NCBI GenBank assembly: GCA_041658205.1
Contig: JBBAAO010000001.1
Location: 1,674,001-1,738,000 of the forward strand
DNA from: Bacteroidota bacterium
GTDB taxonomy: Bacteria > Bacteroidota > Ignavibacteria > UBA10030 > UBA8401
Direction of reading: 5' to 3'
DNA: 64,000 nt
The notes below the pieces were generated by a model. That model saw nothing but the letters and a program-made list of their open reading frames with translations. It had not been told where the DNA came from and did not search any database. How positions within the stretch are numbered: the stretch's first letter is position 1; every line of letters begins with the position of its first letter. A program made the position numbers and the translations under genes. This document shows, piece by piece, positions 43,688-51,741 of the stretch.

Positions 43688-45859
43688 CTATTTTAACAAC
43701 ATCAATTTTAAAGAATATCTCTTTTGAGGAGTAGTGATCACAGCGAGATAGACTCCTGTAGAAACAGCTATATTATTTTCATCTCTGCCATTCCAAACAA
43801 TATTGTTGTCTTGTCGATCGCTTAAATTACTAACATCGAACGATTTTACAACTTGACCGAGAATATTAAATATCTTCAGTGATACATTTTTTGCTACCGT
43901 CTGTTGCGGTAAGCGAATACGCAGTGTGGTTGATGGATTAAAAGGATTGGGATAAGCCTGCATTATTTCATAAACTGTCGGAACGGTTTTCTTTGCATCA
44001 ATCTCAGTAACAATAACACCACCACCATTCCATCCGATACAGGTATCACAAAGTTTCTGTCCTTTTTCCAGCGCAAGAAAAGCAGTCCAATAAGTAAGAA
44101 TCCTATTTTGTAAACTTAATTCTATTGCTTGGTCATTTCGAGTGTAATAGTAATTTGAGAATTGACTCAGCAATTGATTCGCCCATACTTTGTTGAGATT
44201 ACTATCAGCCGGAATAAAATCAGTATCGTTCATGACAATTTTTTTACTGTATAATTTCCCATTATAGAAACCGGTCATATCAATATACAGAGGGAAATTT
44301 CCAATAAATTTTCCAACTTGAGAAACTGAACTTAGCACTTTAACATTATTTGTTAAACCAGTATTAAAATAATTCTGATAGGTAAATCCATCCTGCAAAT
44401 AAACACTCATATTAAAATATTCTATCTGCCAGCGTAAATTTTCCATTATTATCCCAACATAGTAATCATGTTCAGTATAGTTTGAATAATTCCGCACTTT
44501 ATACGTTGATCCTGAATATTTTGATGCTAATTGTGAATAGAGATAACTATTTCCATAATAATAGTAGTTTGGCAGATAATAATATTTCGCACTGTCATTA
44601 TTGTCAATTGAATAAAACTTAACTTTTGATGGTGCAATTTTCGTTAATGAATCGACCAGTGCATTTGCAGTTCCTATCGTAGAATATTCATCAGATGACG
44701 CCAGAAGTATAACAGCATGAGCGTTCACTTTTTTTGCAAATGAAAAACCTTCCAATAACAATCCGGATAAATTTACAGTATCGAGAATGGAATTGATGTT
44801 CACACTTGTAGCAAAAACATTTGCAATTGTTGCTGAGTCAATCGGAAGCCATGAAGTATTCAAATATTTCAGTGATTTTTTTGCTGCAAATATGATATTG
44901 AATGAATCCTTAGCGGTAAATTTTGTTAAGAGGCTTTTTTTGATCTGATCGATGAGTTTAATTTTTGTATATCCCGGAAGGACATTTGTTGAATCAAAAT
45001 CAACTAAGAAAAGAATGTTTTTGCCCGGATTAATCCCTAATGACGTTAATGGATCAACGACAAAACGATATGTTCCCTCATTCCCCTTTTGGTATTTCTC
45101 GCCATAATTTGCGATGGAATTATTTTTTCTTTGAAATACGATATCAAGCTGGGAGGTGGCAGCGATAGAGTCACGCGGAATATCACACTGTAACACATTC
45201 CCAAATGTAGTATCGTTTGTTAATGAGAATTGGAAGGATGTATTTCCTTTCATGGAAGGTGATTTCCACAGTGGATGTTCTTTAAGAAAGATAGAAAATG
45301 GTTTTTCTTTGTACGGTGCAGATGCTTTCAATAACCAAATGGGAAGCGATACCTTTCCAGAAGAATCGTTGATGTTCAAAGGAGATGAATACGTTATCTT
45401 AATCTTCCTTTTTCCGGGCACCGTAAATGGAAAAACATTTAATTGGTAATAATCACCGTATGTCTTTGTAAGAAGCGCGGGGTCTTTTCGCGCTCCAACA
45501 ATATTGTTATATGTCGCTTGAGCTTTAAATCGATCTGCCAACAACGCCACAGAAGTATCCCCGTCGATCCAAAGCCATAGGTCTGCAATAAAACTCTGTT
45601 GAGGTAAACTAAAGTATGCACGAATCTCAAGACTATCCGTTGTTGGAATACCAGTGTACGCTTTTGTAGAAAAAGTGAGATAGAGATCTGTTTTTAGATG
45701 ACTTCCTGAAACTTCACAGTATGCTGTCGCATCTTCAATCGTTCCCTGAAACCACATTGAGTTGTTGCGAGGATTATTAAACGATATTGAAGCATATTGT
45801 GCAGAAAGTGTAGCGGAATATATAATAACTGCAATTATTATTGAAAAAAATGTTTTCAT
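43688..45859 (-). CDS. Exported VIT/vWA-type protein, degenerate MIDAS, with sorting domain
   Basis: A 723-residue exported protein, signal peptide MKTFFSIIIAVIIYSATLSAQ. The same layout as its paralogue at 41480: VIT-like region ~40-165 (SLEIRAYFSLPQQSFIADLW, YNNIVGARKDPALL, KIKITYSSPL), vWA-like region ~275-450, and a terminal domain from AYPNPFNPSTTLRI to SLKLMLLK. Where the paralogue has DESRS, this one has DSTNV (in LVDFDSTNVLPGY), so the canonical DxSxS is lost and metal binding is doubtful. It also differs in the Tyr-rich NYYYYGNSYLYSQL stretch, although the paralogue shows a YYGNDYFYENL counterpart. A hairpin overlaps its Shine-Dalgarno (45861-45877). It follows nadA by 25 bases. Confidence 0.8.
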   Translation of the reverse strand: MKTFFSIIIAVIIYSATLSAQYASISFNNPRNNSMWFQGTIEDATAYCEVSGSHLKTDLYLTFSTKAYTGIPTTDSLEIRAYFSLPQQSFIADLWLWIDGDTSVALLADRFKAQATYNNIVGARKDPALLTKTYGDYYQLNVFPFTVPGKRKIKITYSSPLNINDSSGKVSLPIWLLKASAPYKEKPFSIFLKEHPLWKSPSMKGNTSFQFSLTNDTTFGNVLQCDIPRDSIAATSQLDIVFQRKNNSIANYGEKYQKGNEGTYRFVVDPLTSLGINPGKNILFLVDFDSTNVLPGYTKIKLIDQIKKSLLTKFTAKDSFNIIFAAKKSLKYLNTSWLPIDSATIANVFATSVNINSILDTVNLSGLLLEGFSFAKKVNAHAVILLASSDEYSTIGTANALVDSLTKIAPSKVKFYSIDNNDSAKYYYLPNYYYYGNSYLYSQLASKYSGSTYKVRNYSNYTEHDYYVGIIMENLRWQIEYFNMSVYLQDGFTYQNYFNTGLTNNVKVLSSVSQVGKFIGNFPLYIDMTGFYNGKLYSKKIVMNDTDFIPADSNLNKVWANQLLSQFSNYYYTRNDQAIELSLQNRILTYWTAFLALEKGQKLCDTCIGWNGGGVIVTEIDAKKTVPTVYEIMQAYPNPFNPSTTLRIRLPQQTVAKNVSLKIFNILGQVVKSFDVSNLSDRQDNNIVWNGRDENNIAVSTGVYLAVITTPQKRYSLKLMLLK

Positions 45860-45860
45860 A

Positions 45861-45877
45861 AAACCTCCGTGAGGTTT
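45861..45877 (-). promoter_or_regulatory. Hairpin that can sequester the Shine-Dalgarno of the first VIT gene
   Basis: On the minus strand AAACCTC, ACG loop, GAGGTTT, then ATG. The 3' arm contains GGAGG (with the loop G), a strong Shine-Dalgarno placed about five bases before the ATG at 45859. A 7-bp stem pairs it up, so translation of the first VIT protein could be gated. Sequence observation only; a chance palindrome is possible. Confidence 0.5.
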
Positions 45878-45884
45878 GAAAGGA

Positions 45885-46832
45885 TCAACTCATTGTGAGC
45901 ATCCTCTCGATCGGTTTGCGGGCTCGTTCGAGTAGGTCAGAACTCATTTCAATTTGCGGATGCATGTTTTTCATACAGAGATACAACTTTTCGAGTGTAT
46001 TGCGTTTCATATGGGGGCATTCGTTGCATGCACAGTTCGCTTCAGGCGGCAGTGGCAGAAATGTCTTCCCTGTCGTGCTTTTTTCCATTTGGTGGACAAT
46101 GCCGAATTCCGTCCCTACAATAAACTTGGTTTGAGGAGATGTCTGGACATATTTCAACAACATGCTGGTGGATCCGACAAATTTTGCTCTGGCTAATATA
46201 TGGTCTTCACATTCAGGATGTGCTATCAATTCCGCATCGGGGTGTTCCATCTGCAACCCAATCAATTTTCGTTCGCTGAACGTCTCATGGACAATGCAAC
46301 TGCCGTTCCACAATAACATATTTCGCCCGGTCTTTTTATTGATAAATGCTCCAAGATTTCTATCCGGAGAAAAAAGAATCGGCTGATCTTTCGGGATTTG
46401 ATTGACAATTTTTTCTGCATTGCTTGAAGTGCATATGATATCACTCAGTGCTTTCACTTCTGCGCTGCAATTGATATAGGTAATTGCAAGATGGTCGGGA
46501 TGTTCTTCTCGAAATTTTTTAAATGCAGCTGGCGGAGTTCCATCGGATAGTGAACAGCCTGCGAGCAAATCTGGTAACAGTACCGGTTTATGCGGGTTAA
46601 GGATCTTGGCTGTCTCCGCCATAAAGTGGACACCGCAAAAGACGATGACATCTGCAGTAGTCGAAGCAGCTTTGCGGGAAAGTTCTAAACTATCCCCGAC
46701 AAAATCTGCCAAATCTTGGATTGGCGATTCCTGATAATAGTGTGCAAGAATTACAGCGTTAAGATCTTTTTTAAGAGAAAGGATTCCGTTTTCAAGTTCT
46801 TGTGGTGTCATACAGTTGAAACGTACTGACAT
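45885..46832 (-). CDS. nadA: Quinolinate synthase
   Basis: A 315-residue quinolinate synthase, which condenses iminoaspartate (made by L-aspartate oxidase, NadB) with dihydroxyacetone phosphate to make quinolinate for NAD. Visible: ILAHYYQ near residue 28, VGDSLELSRKA, and three cysteines expected to ligate the essential [4Fe-4S] cluster: Cys93 (GCSLSD), Cys208 (HPEC) and Cys272 (NECPHM). The CACNEC sequence adds two further Cys. Length fits the family. nadB and nadC are not in the window. Sits between a GT9 gene (23 bases upstream) and the VIT genes in the same minus-strand operon, an unusual context for a metabolic gene. Confidence 0.95.
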   Translation of the reverse strand: MSVRFNCMTPQELENGILSLKKDLNAVILAHYYQESPIQDLADFVGDSLELSRKAASTTADVIVFCGVHFMAETAKILNPHKPVLLPDLLAGCSLSDGTPPAAFKKFREEHPDHLAITYINCSAEVKALSDIICTSSNAEKIVNQIPKDQPILFSPDRNLGAFINKKTGRNMLLWNGSCIVHETFSERKLIGLQMEHPDAELIAHPECEDHILARAKFVGSTSMLLKYVQTSPQTKFIVGTEFGIVHQMEKSTTGKTFLPLPPEANCACNECPHMKRNTLEKLYLCMKNMHPQIEMSSDLLERARKPIERMLTMS

Positions 46833-46855
46833 TTTCCTCGAATTACAAGACTCCT

Positions 46856-47968
46856 TTAATAATGTGCGGACTTAATTCGATCTACCTGTTCTTTAATCGC
46901 TTCAATCACTTGTTCAACGGTGATGGATGTAATTTTTTTATCTTCCGCTCGCACGGCAACATGGCGTTCATGAGGTGGTTTCCACACAGCAGGGTCATTA
47001 AGACTATGGAAGGAAACGGTCGGTACACGCATGGCTGATGCAATATGAAGTGTTCCCGTGTCGTTGCATAGAAAGAGATTCATCTTGTGAATGAATGCTG
47101 CCGAGACACGCAACGGCATCAGAGGAGCCGAAATAACTTTTGTTTTCAGCATACGCACCAATTCATCACGCATTTTTACTTCATTCGGTCCGACAATGAG
47201 CACAACTTCCATTTCATGAGTAGATTTCATCCAATCAATTACTTTCGCAAGTTTCGCCAGCGGAAACCGGCGAGTTTCATCCAGCGTTCCGAAATGCACT
47301 CCCACTGTAATTGCGGCGCCAATTTTCAATCCGTAATGGACCTTTTCCGCTTCTACTCGATCATCATCGTCAATCATAAGGTCATACTCTAGACCATTAG
47401 GCTGCACTCCGATAGCACGCACGATATCAAGATTATGTTCGATCTCCAATTGGATCTTCGGCGACCGCGGAGTTAACACATTATAAATTTTTTCCGGGAG
47501 ATCCGGATCGAGTTTTAAATGGTTCGGGCCGATAATATATTTTGCTTTGCTAAATATGGCGATGAGATCCGATGAGACAGAACGAGAGACAGTGTTCAGG
47601 ACAATTGCGCAATCATATCCGCCATCCCTGCGCAGTTGATCAAAAAAGAATCGGAACATTTGAAAGTTCCATTTTTTAAATTTTTCGTAGAAGACAATAA
47701 TTTCATCAACATTATGATTATCCCACATCAGCGGGGCAGTATACTCTCGAACAACAATTCCGATATACGCATCCGGAAACCGATTCCGCACCGCACGAAT
47801 TGTCGGTGTGGAAATTAAAAGATCGCCTAATTGATCGTGCTGTCGTACGATTAAAATTCGTTTCAAACGGCTAATGGGAAGTTCGCGGGGAGAAATTTTT
47901 CGATCGGATCGGAACAATCCGATAATTTGAAGAAGTAGTCGTTTGAGCAATCGTTCAATAGTGTTCAT
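46856..47968 (-). CDS. Heptosyltransferase-type glycosyltransferase (GT9)
   Basis: A 370-residue GT9 enzyme with a positively charged amphipathic start (MNTIERLLKRLLLQIIGLFRSDRK), then RILIVRQHDQLGDLLISTPT. The GD pair keeps the catalytic Asp. The C-terminal half shows GVHFGTLDETRRFPLAKLAK and CNDTGTLHIASAMRVPTVSF. It lacks the terminal cysteine cluster seen in the other three GT9 proteins. Probably membrane-associated, acting on LPS or a related lipid-linked sugar. Its ATG overlaps the stop of the small membrane protein upstream (47965-47968), and it leads into nadA. Confidence 0.88.
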   Translation of the reverse strand: MNTIERLLKRLLLQIIGLFRSDRKISPRELPISRLKRILIVRQHDQLGDLLISTPTIRAVRNRFPDAYIGIVVREYTAPLMWDNHNVDEIIVFYEKFKKWNFQMFRFFFDQLRRDGGYDCAIVLNTVSRSVSSDLIAIFSKAKYIIGPNHLKLDPDLPEKIYNVLTPRSPKIQLEIEHNLDIVRAIGVQPNGLEYDLMIDDDDRVEAEKVHYGLKIGAAITVGVHFGTLDETRRFPLAKLAKVIDWMKSTHEMEVVLIVGPNEVKMRDELVRMLKTKVISAPLMPLRVSAAFIHKMNLFLCNDTGTLHIASAMRVPTVSFHSLNDPAVWKPPHERHVAVRAEDKKITSITVEQVIEAIKEQVDRIKSAHY

Positions 47969-48156
47969 TGTTTTTCCTTGATCTCTTCGTATGGAATATC
48001 TTCAATGTTTTTCTTTCCATGATACGACGGGTCCATCTTACGATTTAAAACGTCCCGATTTGGAGTCATCAACAAACGAATATACCGAATCATTTGACCA
48101 ACAATCTTCCCAACGATAAAAATAACGATCATCCATATAATAAAACGGAGCATCAT
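47965..48156 (-). CDS. Small single-span membrane protein (possibly DUF4834-like)
   Basis: A 63-residue protein: one N-terminal transmembrane helix (MLRFIIWMIVIFIVGKIVGQ), then a basic, polar tail ending EDIPYEEIKEKQ. This layout resembles the DUF4834 family of small Bacteroidota membrane proteins, but the match is by shape only. It overlaps the deoxynucleoside kinase gene before it and the GT9 gene after it by four bases each (ATGA), which strongly supports that it is translated. No function can be assigned. Confidence 0.75.
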   Translation of the reverse strand: MMLRFIIWMIVIFIVGKIVGQMIRYIRLLMTPNRDVLNRKMDPSYHGKKNIEDIPYEEIKEKQ

Positions 48157-48824
48157 GACTTTCCGCGTGTTTTCGGATTATAATATTCCACTGGCGCTTT
48201 GTCTTTCCTGAGAATCTGTTCCAGCAAGTCCTCAAAATCTTCCGGTTCACTCACAAAATCTATTTCTGTAGAATTAATGATCAGCAACGGCGCAGTCTTG
48301 TATCGAAAAAAGAAATAGTTATACGCTTCGTTCAGGTCTTTGATATATTCATTAGACATGTTCTCTTCGAAGCTTCTTCCCCGTTTTTTGATGTTTCCCA
48401 TCAGTCGATCTGTACTGGATTGGAGATACACAACAAGATCCGGTGTCGGAACATTTTTCTCGATAGTCGTCACGAGCGTTTCATAGAGTTTCAGCTCATC
48501 ATCCTGTAGTGTAAGGTACGCAAAGATCTTGTCCTTATCGAAAATATAATCGGAAACCAGGTAATTATAGAATAAATCTCCCTGGAACAATTCTTGCTGC
48601 TGTTTATACCGGCTTAAAAGAAAAAAAATCTGTGTTTGAAATGCGTAATGATCGGGATCTTCGTAGAATTTTTCCAGGAATGGATTCTCTTCAAACTTTT
48701 CGAGAACCAATTTTGCTTGAAGTCGTTCTGTGATCATTTTTGCAAGGGTGGTTTTCCCTGCTCCAATAACCCCTTCGATGGCGATATATCGTATATCAGA
48801 CGGTCGGGTTTGTAATTGAATCAT
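48153..48824 (-). CDS. Deoxynucleoside kinase
   Basis: A 223-residue deoxyadenosine/deoxyguanosine-kinase-type enzyme that phosphorylates deoxynucleosides with ATP for salvage. P-loop GVIGAGKTT (residues 18-26), the quinone-like FEENPFLEKFYED and FQTQIFFLLSRYKQQ (helix typical of dNKs), the YLVSDYIFDKD segment in the catalytic DRS-like position, and VVYLQSSTDRLMGNIKKRGR lid region. It overlaps folK by 29 bases upstream and the small membrane protein by four bases downstream. The folK-dNK pairing recurs in Bacteroidota; that comparison is from memory. Confidence 0.9.
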   Translation of the reverse strand: MIQLQTRPSDIRYIAIEGVIGAGKTTLAKMITERLQAKLVLEKFEENPFLEKFYEDPDHYAFQTQIFFLLSRYKQQQELFQGDLFYNYLVSDYIFDKDKIFAYLTLQDDELKLYETLVTTIEKNVPTPDLVVYLQSSTDRLMGNIKKRGRSFEENMSNEYIKDLNEAYNYFFFRYKTAPLLIINSTEIDFVSEPEDFEDLLEQILRKDKAPVEYYNPKTRGKS

Positions 48825-49341
48825 TGATCAATGCAAAAAGTTGGGATGTGTGCATTTCTGAATACTCCACACCGTGATTATCGGTCGTTTCATTATTTAA
48901 TTCTTCGATTGATTTCTGCGCAATCGGATGAAGCACCATCGGTGCAATCTCGGACAACGGCTGCAAAACAAATTTTCTGTTCACCATTTCTGCGTGTGGA
49001 ATCCTGATGGCATCGCTGTTCAGAATTAATCCATCAAATAATAACAAATCGATATCGATTTCTCTGGGACCCCATCGTTCGGATTCTGTGCGGCCGATTT
49101 CTTTTTCCAGCCACTTCATTTTTTTGTGAAACTCTTCCACCGTAAGATCTGTGCGAACGGAAATGGCAAGATTTAAAAATTCCTTTTGCGGAACATTCCC
49201 GACCGGTTCGGTTTGATAGACATCCGATACCGCATCAACCACTGTCTTATCGAAATCGGCTATTCCCCGGATTGCAGCGGCAATAAACTCGACCCTGTTC
49301 CCCACATTAGATCCGAGACCGAGGTATAGTGAATGTTTCAT
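48796..49341 (-). CDS. folK: 2-amino-4-hydroxy-6-hydroxymethyldihydropteridine pyrophosphokinase
   Basis: A 181-residue HPPK that transfers pyrophosphate from ATP to 6-hydroxymethyl-7,8-dihydropterin in folate synthesis. Signature motifs: YLGLGSNVGNR at the start, QTEPVGNVPQKEFLNLAI, and WGPREIDIDLLLFDG (the RxxxxDxD with the two Mg-binding Asp), then IPHAEMVNRKFVLQPL. The C-terminal ~25 residues extend beyond the usual HPPK end and overlap the kinase gene by 29 bases. It lies three bases after folB, the preceding step of the pathway, so they form a folate pair. Confidence 0.95.
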   Translation of the reverse strand: MKHSLYLGLGSNVGNRVEFIAAAIRGIADFDKTVVDAVSDVYQTEPVGNVPQKEFLNLAISVRTDLTVEEFHKKMKWLEKEIGRTESERWGPREIDIDLLLFDGLILNSDAIRIPHAEMVNRKFVLQPLSEIAPMVLHPIAQKSIEELNNETTDNHGVEYSEMHTSQLFALINDSITNPTV

Positions 49342-49344
49342 AGA

Positions 49345-49713
49345 TTATCGCACTGTTTCAATTTGCACTTCAATAGTGTCTACAACGCCATGAATTGGTG
49401 CCCCCGGTTTACGCACACGAACAATCACTTTTTGCACCTGAATGAATGCTGCTATGATGCCGGATCCGATAGTATACGCGAGCGCTTCAATTAAATAATA
49501 TTTTTTTTCCGTCACTATCTTCTTCATCAACGAATAAACTTTTTCATAATTTACGGTCTCGTTCAAATCATCCGTCAATTTTGCCTTGGTAAGATCACAG
49601 TACAATTCCACATCAATCTCAAACTTTCCTCCTAGAGTCTGTTCATCCGTCAACGCACCATGGTATGCGTAGAAGACTGCGTTATGAAGTTTGATGATGT
49701 CGAAAGTTTTCAT
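49345..49713 (-). CDS. folB: Dihydroneopterin aldolase
   Basis: A 122-residue aldolase that converts 7,8-dihydroneopterin to 6-hydroxymethyldihydropterin and glycolaldehyde. Seen: FYAYHGALTDEQTLGGKFEIDVEL, with the conserved YHG and G-x-x-FxxD at the start, TVNYEKVYSLMKKIV, LIEALAYTIG (with catalytic Glu), and VRVRKPGAPIHGVVDTIEVQI. Its 33-base gap from the DUF6265-like gene and three-base gap to folK place it in the operon. FolB followed by FolK matches pathway order. Confidence 0.95.
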   Translation of the reverse strand: MKTFDIIKLHNAVFYAYHGALTDEQTLGGKFEIDVELYCDLTKAKLTDDLNETVNYEKVYSLMKKIVTEKKYYLIEALAYTIGSGIIAAFIQVQKVIVRVRKPGAPIHGVVDTIEVQIETVR

Positions 49714-49746
49714 GATGATTGAATATATTGAAGGGTGATGCGATAA

Positions 49747-50214
49747 TCAATCTGCATTGATGATAACTTTTTTATAGGGAAACAGCACAGATCGCTTTTT
49801 TCCATTACTCATCCCTTCAATCTCTGCGATCAGTGAATCTGGCGGAACAAACCGATAGATGATTCTTTGAGGAAAATCATGTTTGAGATTTTCAAAAAGC
49901 GCGCTTGTTGAGTCTAATTTTACCAGCTTAAACGACGCACCTTTTTGGCGTAATGGCTTTGCGCGATAGGAGATCTCTCCGGCTGCATCTTGATCGATCA
50001 CAATTGATTCCTGTTCAACGATGTTGTTATTTTTTTTGGTATTACTGCTCCCTTCCATTCTATTCTTCACTACCGATGTCCAATTTTCTTCCGTGACCCT
50101 ATCCCCTTTTTCCATTCTCCAAAGACCGGAGAGCCAAGAGAGATGGGACACTGAATTTTTTTGTTGTGAAAAACAAAAGGAATAACAAAAGAACAGAAGG
50201 ATGATGCTTTTCAT
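49747..50214 (-). CDS. Exported DUF6265-like protein
   Basis: A 155-residue protein with a short signal peptide (MKSIILLFFCYSFCFSQ) and a beta-rich body starting HLSWLSGLWRME, then TEENWTS, a conserved GSSNTKKNN segment, and a late HDFPQRIIYRFV plus SLIAEIEGMSNGKKRS. These match the lipocalin-like DUF6265 family from memory; function unknown. The ATG overlaps the gltX stop by four bases, so the two are translationally coupled. A possible lipid or small-molecule binder in the periplasm. Confidence 0.72.
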   Translation of the reverse strand: MKSIILLFFCYSFCFSQQKNSVSHLSWLSGLWRMEKGDRVTEENWTSVVKNRMEGSSNTKKNNNIVEQESIVIDQDAAGEISYRAKPLRQKGASFKLVKLDSTSALFENLKHDFPQRIIYRFVPPDSLIAEIEGMSNGKKRSVLFPYKKVIINAD

Positions 50215-51635
50215 TGTATTTTCTCACACGCAATATTCATTCGACGAGCTACTGTCTCTTTCCCGAGTACTTCGGCCATATGAAACAATGAGGGACCATT
50301 GGAAACTCCAGAAAGTGCAAGTCTCATAGGATGGATCAGTTTTCCGGCACCAACCTGTAGTTCCTCTGCCGTTGAACGGAGTGCCAATTCAACGGAAGCA
50401 GCATCAAATTTCTCCAGCAGAGCAAACTTTTCTAATAATTTTGCGATATGTGCAGATGATTCCGGCTTCCAATTCTTCGTCTTTGCCGTTTCGTCATATG
50501 CTGTCGGTTCTTCAAAGAAATATGTAGCTGCATTCACAAAGTCTGAAAGAACAACGACCCGCTCCTTCATCAATCCGATAACATGCATGATGTATTCATC
50601 CGAGAATGTCTTCCACCCTTTTTCAAGGATCAGTGGTTTTACGAGAGGAAGTAATTCAGCATCGGATTTCAACTTCATATGCTGCTGATTCATCCAATTT
50701 AATTTTTCAATGTTGAATACTGCACCGGCTTTCCCCACGCGCTCCAGAGTAAACTCTTTAACAAGATCTTGTAATGAAAAAATTTCTCGTTCATCGCCGG
50801 GATTCCAGCCAAGGAAAGCGACAAAATTCACAAGCGCTTCCTTCAAATATCCCTTCATCTGATAATCCTCTACTGCAACATCACCCTGGCGTTTGCTTAA
50901 TTTTGATTTGTCCGGATTCAATAATAATGGAAGGTGCGCAAATTTGGGAATAGACCATCCGAAGTATTGATATAGCAAAATGTGTTTTGGAGTGCTTGGA
51001 AGCCATTCTTCTCCGCGAATCACGTGGCTTATTTCCATCGTATGGTCATCAACTACAACAGCGAGATGGTATGTCGGGAATCCGTCAGATTTCAATAACA
51101 CCTGATCATCAATGGTCTCTAATGCAAATGTAACATCTCCTCGAATCTCATCGTGGAAATTCAATTCACCGCCGTCAGGAATTTTCATTCTCACGACATT
51201 TGGTTCACCGGCAAGAACTCTTTTTTTCGCTTCATCCAACGAAATATTTCTACAATGCCGGTCATACATTGTCGCTCCATTGGCACGCAATTGTTCTAAC
51301 CGCTCCGACGAACAGAAGCAGTGATATGCTTTCCCATTCTCCAACAATTGTTGAACATGTTCGTGATATATCTTCAGTCGTTGAGATTGAATATACGGTC
51401 CATGATTTCCCTCTTTTCCCGGACCTTCGTCAAAATTGACTCCAGCCCATTGCAACGCTTCGATCAATTTCTCCGTTGCTCCATCCACTTTGCGGGATTG
51501 ATCGGTGTCTTCAATACGAAGAATGAATGTTCCATGATGTTGCTTTGCAAATAAATATGCGTAAAGTGCAGTACGAAGACCGCCAACATGAAGGTAACCG
51601 GTAGGTGAAGGGGCAAAACGAGTGCGAACGGACAT
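50211..51635 (-). CDS. gltX: Glutamyl-tRNA synthetase
   Basis: A 474-residue class I synthetase. It has the HIGH-type motif FAPSPTGYLHVGGLRTA (residues ~7-23, here HVGG), the KMSKS-type motif PDKSKLSKRQG (~250), and a C-terminal anticodon-binding alpha-helical cage. It charges tRNA-Glu; whether it also charges tRNA-Gln (non-discriminating) cannot be told. First gene of the ten-gene minus-strand operon; a hairpin sits in its upstream region at 51663-51689. Its head position suggests it drives expression of the folate, LPS and surface-protein genes downstream. Confidence 0.95.
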   Translation of the reverse strand: MSVRTRFAPSPTGYLHVGGLRTALYAYLFAKQHHGTFILRIEDTDQSRKVDGATEKLIEALQWAGVNFDEGPGKEGNHGPYIQSQRLKIYHEHVQQLLENGKAYHCFCSSERLEQLRANGATMYDRHCRNISLDEAKKRVLAGEPNVVRMKIPDGGELNFHDEIRGDVTFALETIDDQVLLKSDGFPTYHLAVVVDDHTMEISHVIRGEEWLPSTPKHILLYQYFGWSIPKFAHLPLLLNPDKSKLSKRQGDVAVEDYQMKGYLKEALVNFVAFLGWNPGDEREIFSLQDLVKEFTLERVGKAGAVFNIEKLNWMNQQHMKLKSDAELLPLVKPLILEKGWKTFSDEYIMHVIGLMKERVVVLSDFVNAATYFFEEPTAYDETAKTKNWKPESSAHIAKLLEKFALLEKFDAASVELALRSTAEELQVGAGKLIHPMRLALSGVSNGPSLFHMAEVLGKETVARRMNIACEKIQ

Positions 51636-51662
51636 TACAATACTATTAAATTAAAAAACAGA

Positions 51663-51689
51663 CCTAACAGATTTTTAAAACCTGTTAGG
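51663..51689. repeat. Hairpin CCTAACAG / CTGTTAGG in the divergent gltX region
   Basis: An 8-bp inverted repeat with an 11-base AT-rich loop (CCTAACAG at 51663-51670, CTGTTAGG at 51682-51689). It sits 28 bases upstream of gltX on the minus strand and about 50 bases before the methyltransferase ATG on the plus strand. No T-run of terminator length follows, so it is listed as a dispersed-type palindrome or leader hairpin. Confidence 0.5.
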
Positions 51690-51741
51690 CCTTAAATAAT
51701 TATGATAAAAATACCAAACTTTTGTTATACTTCCAAAGCAG

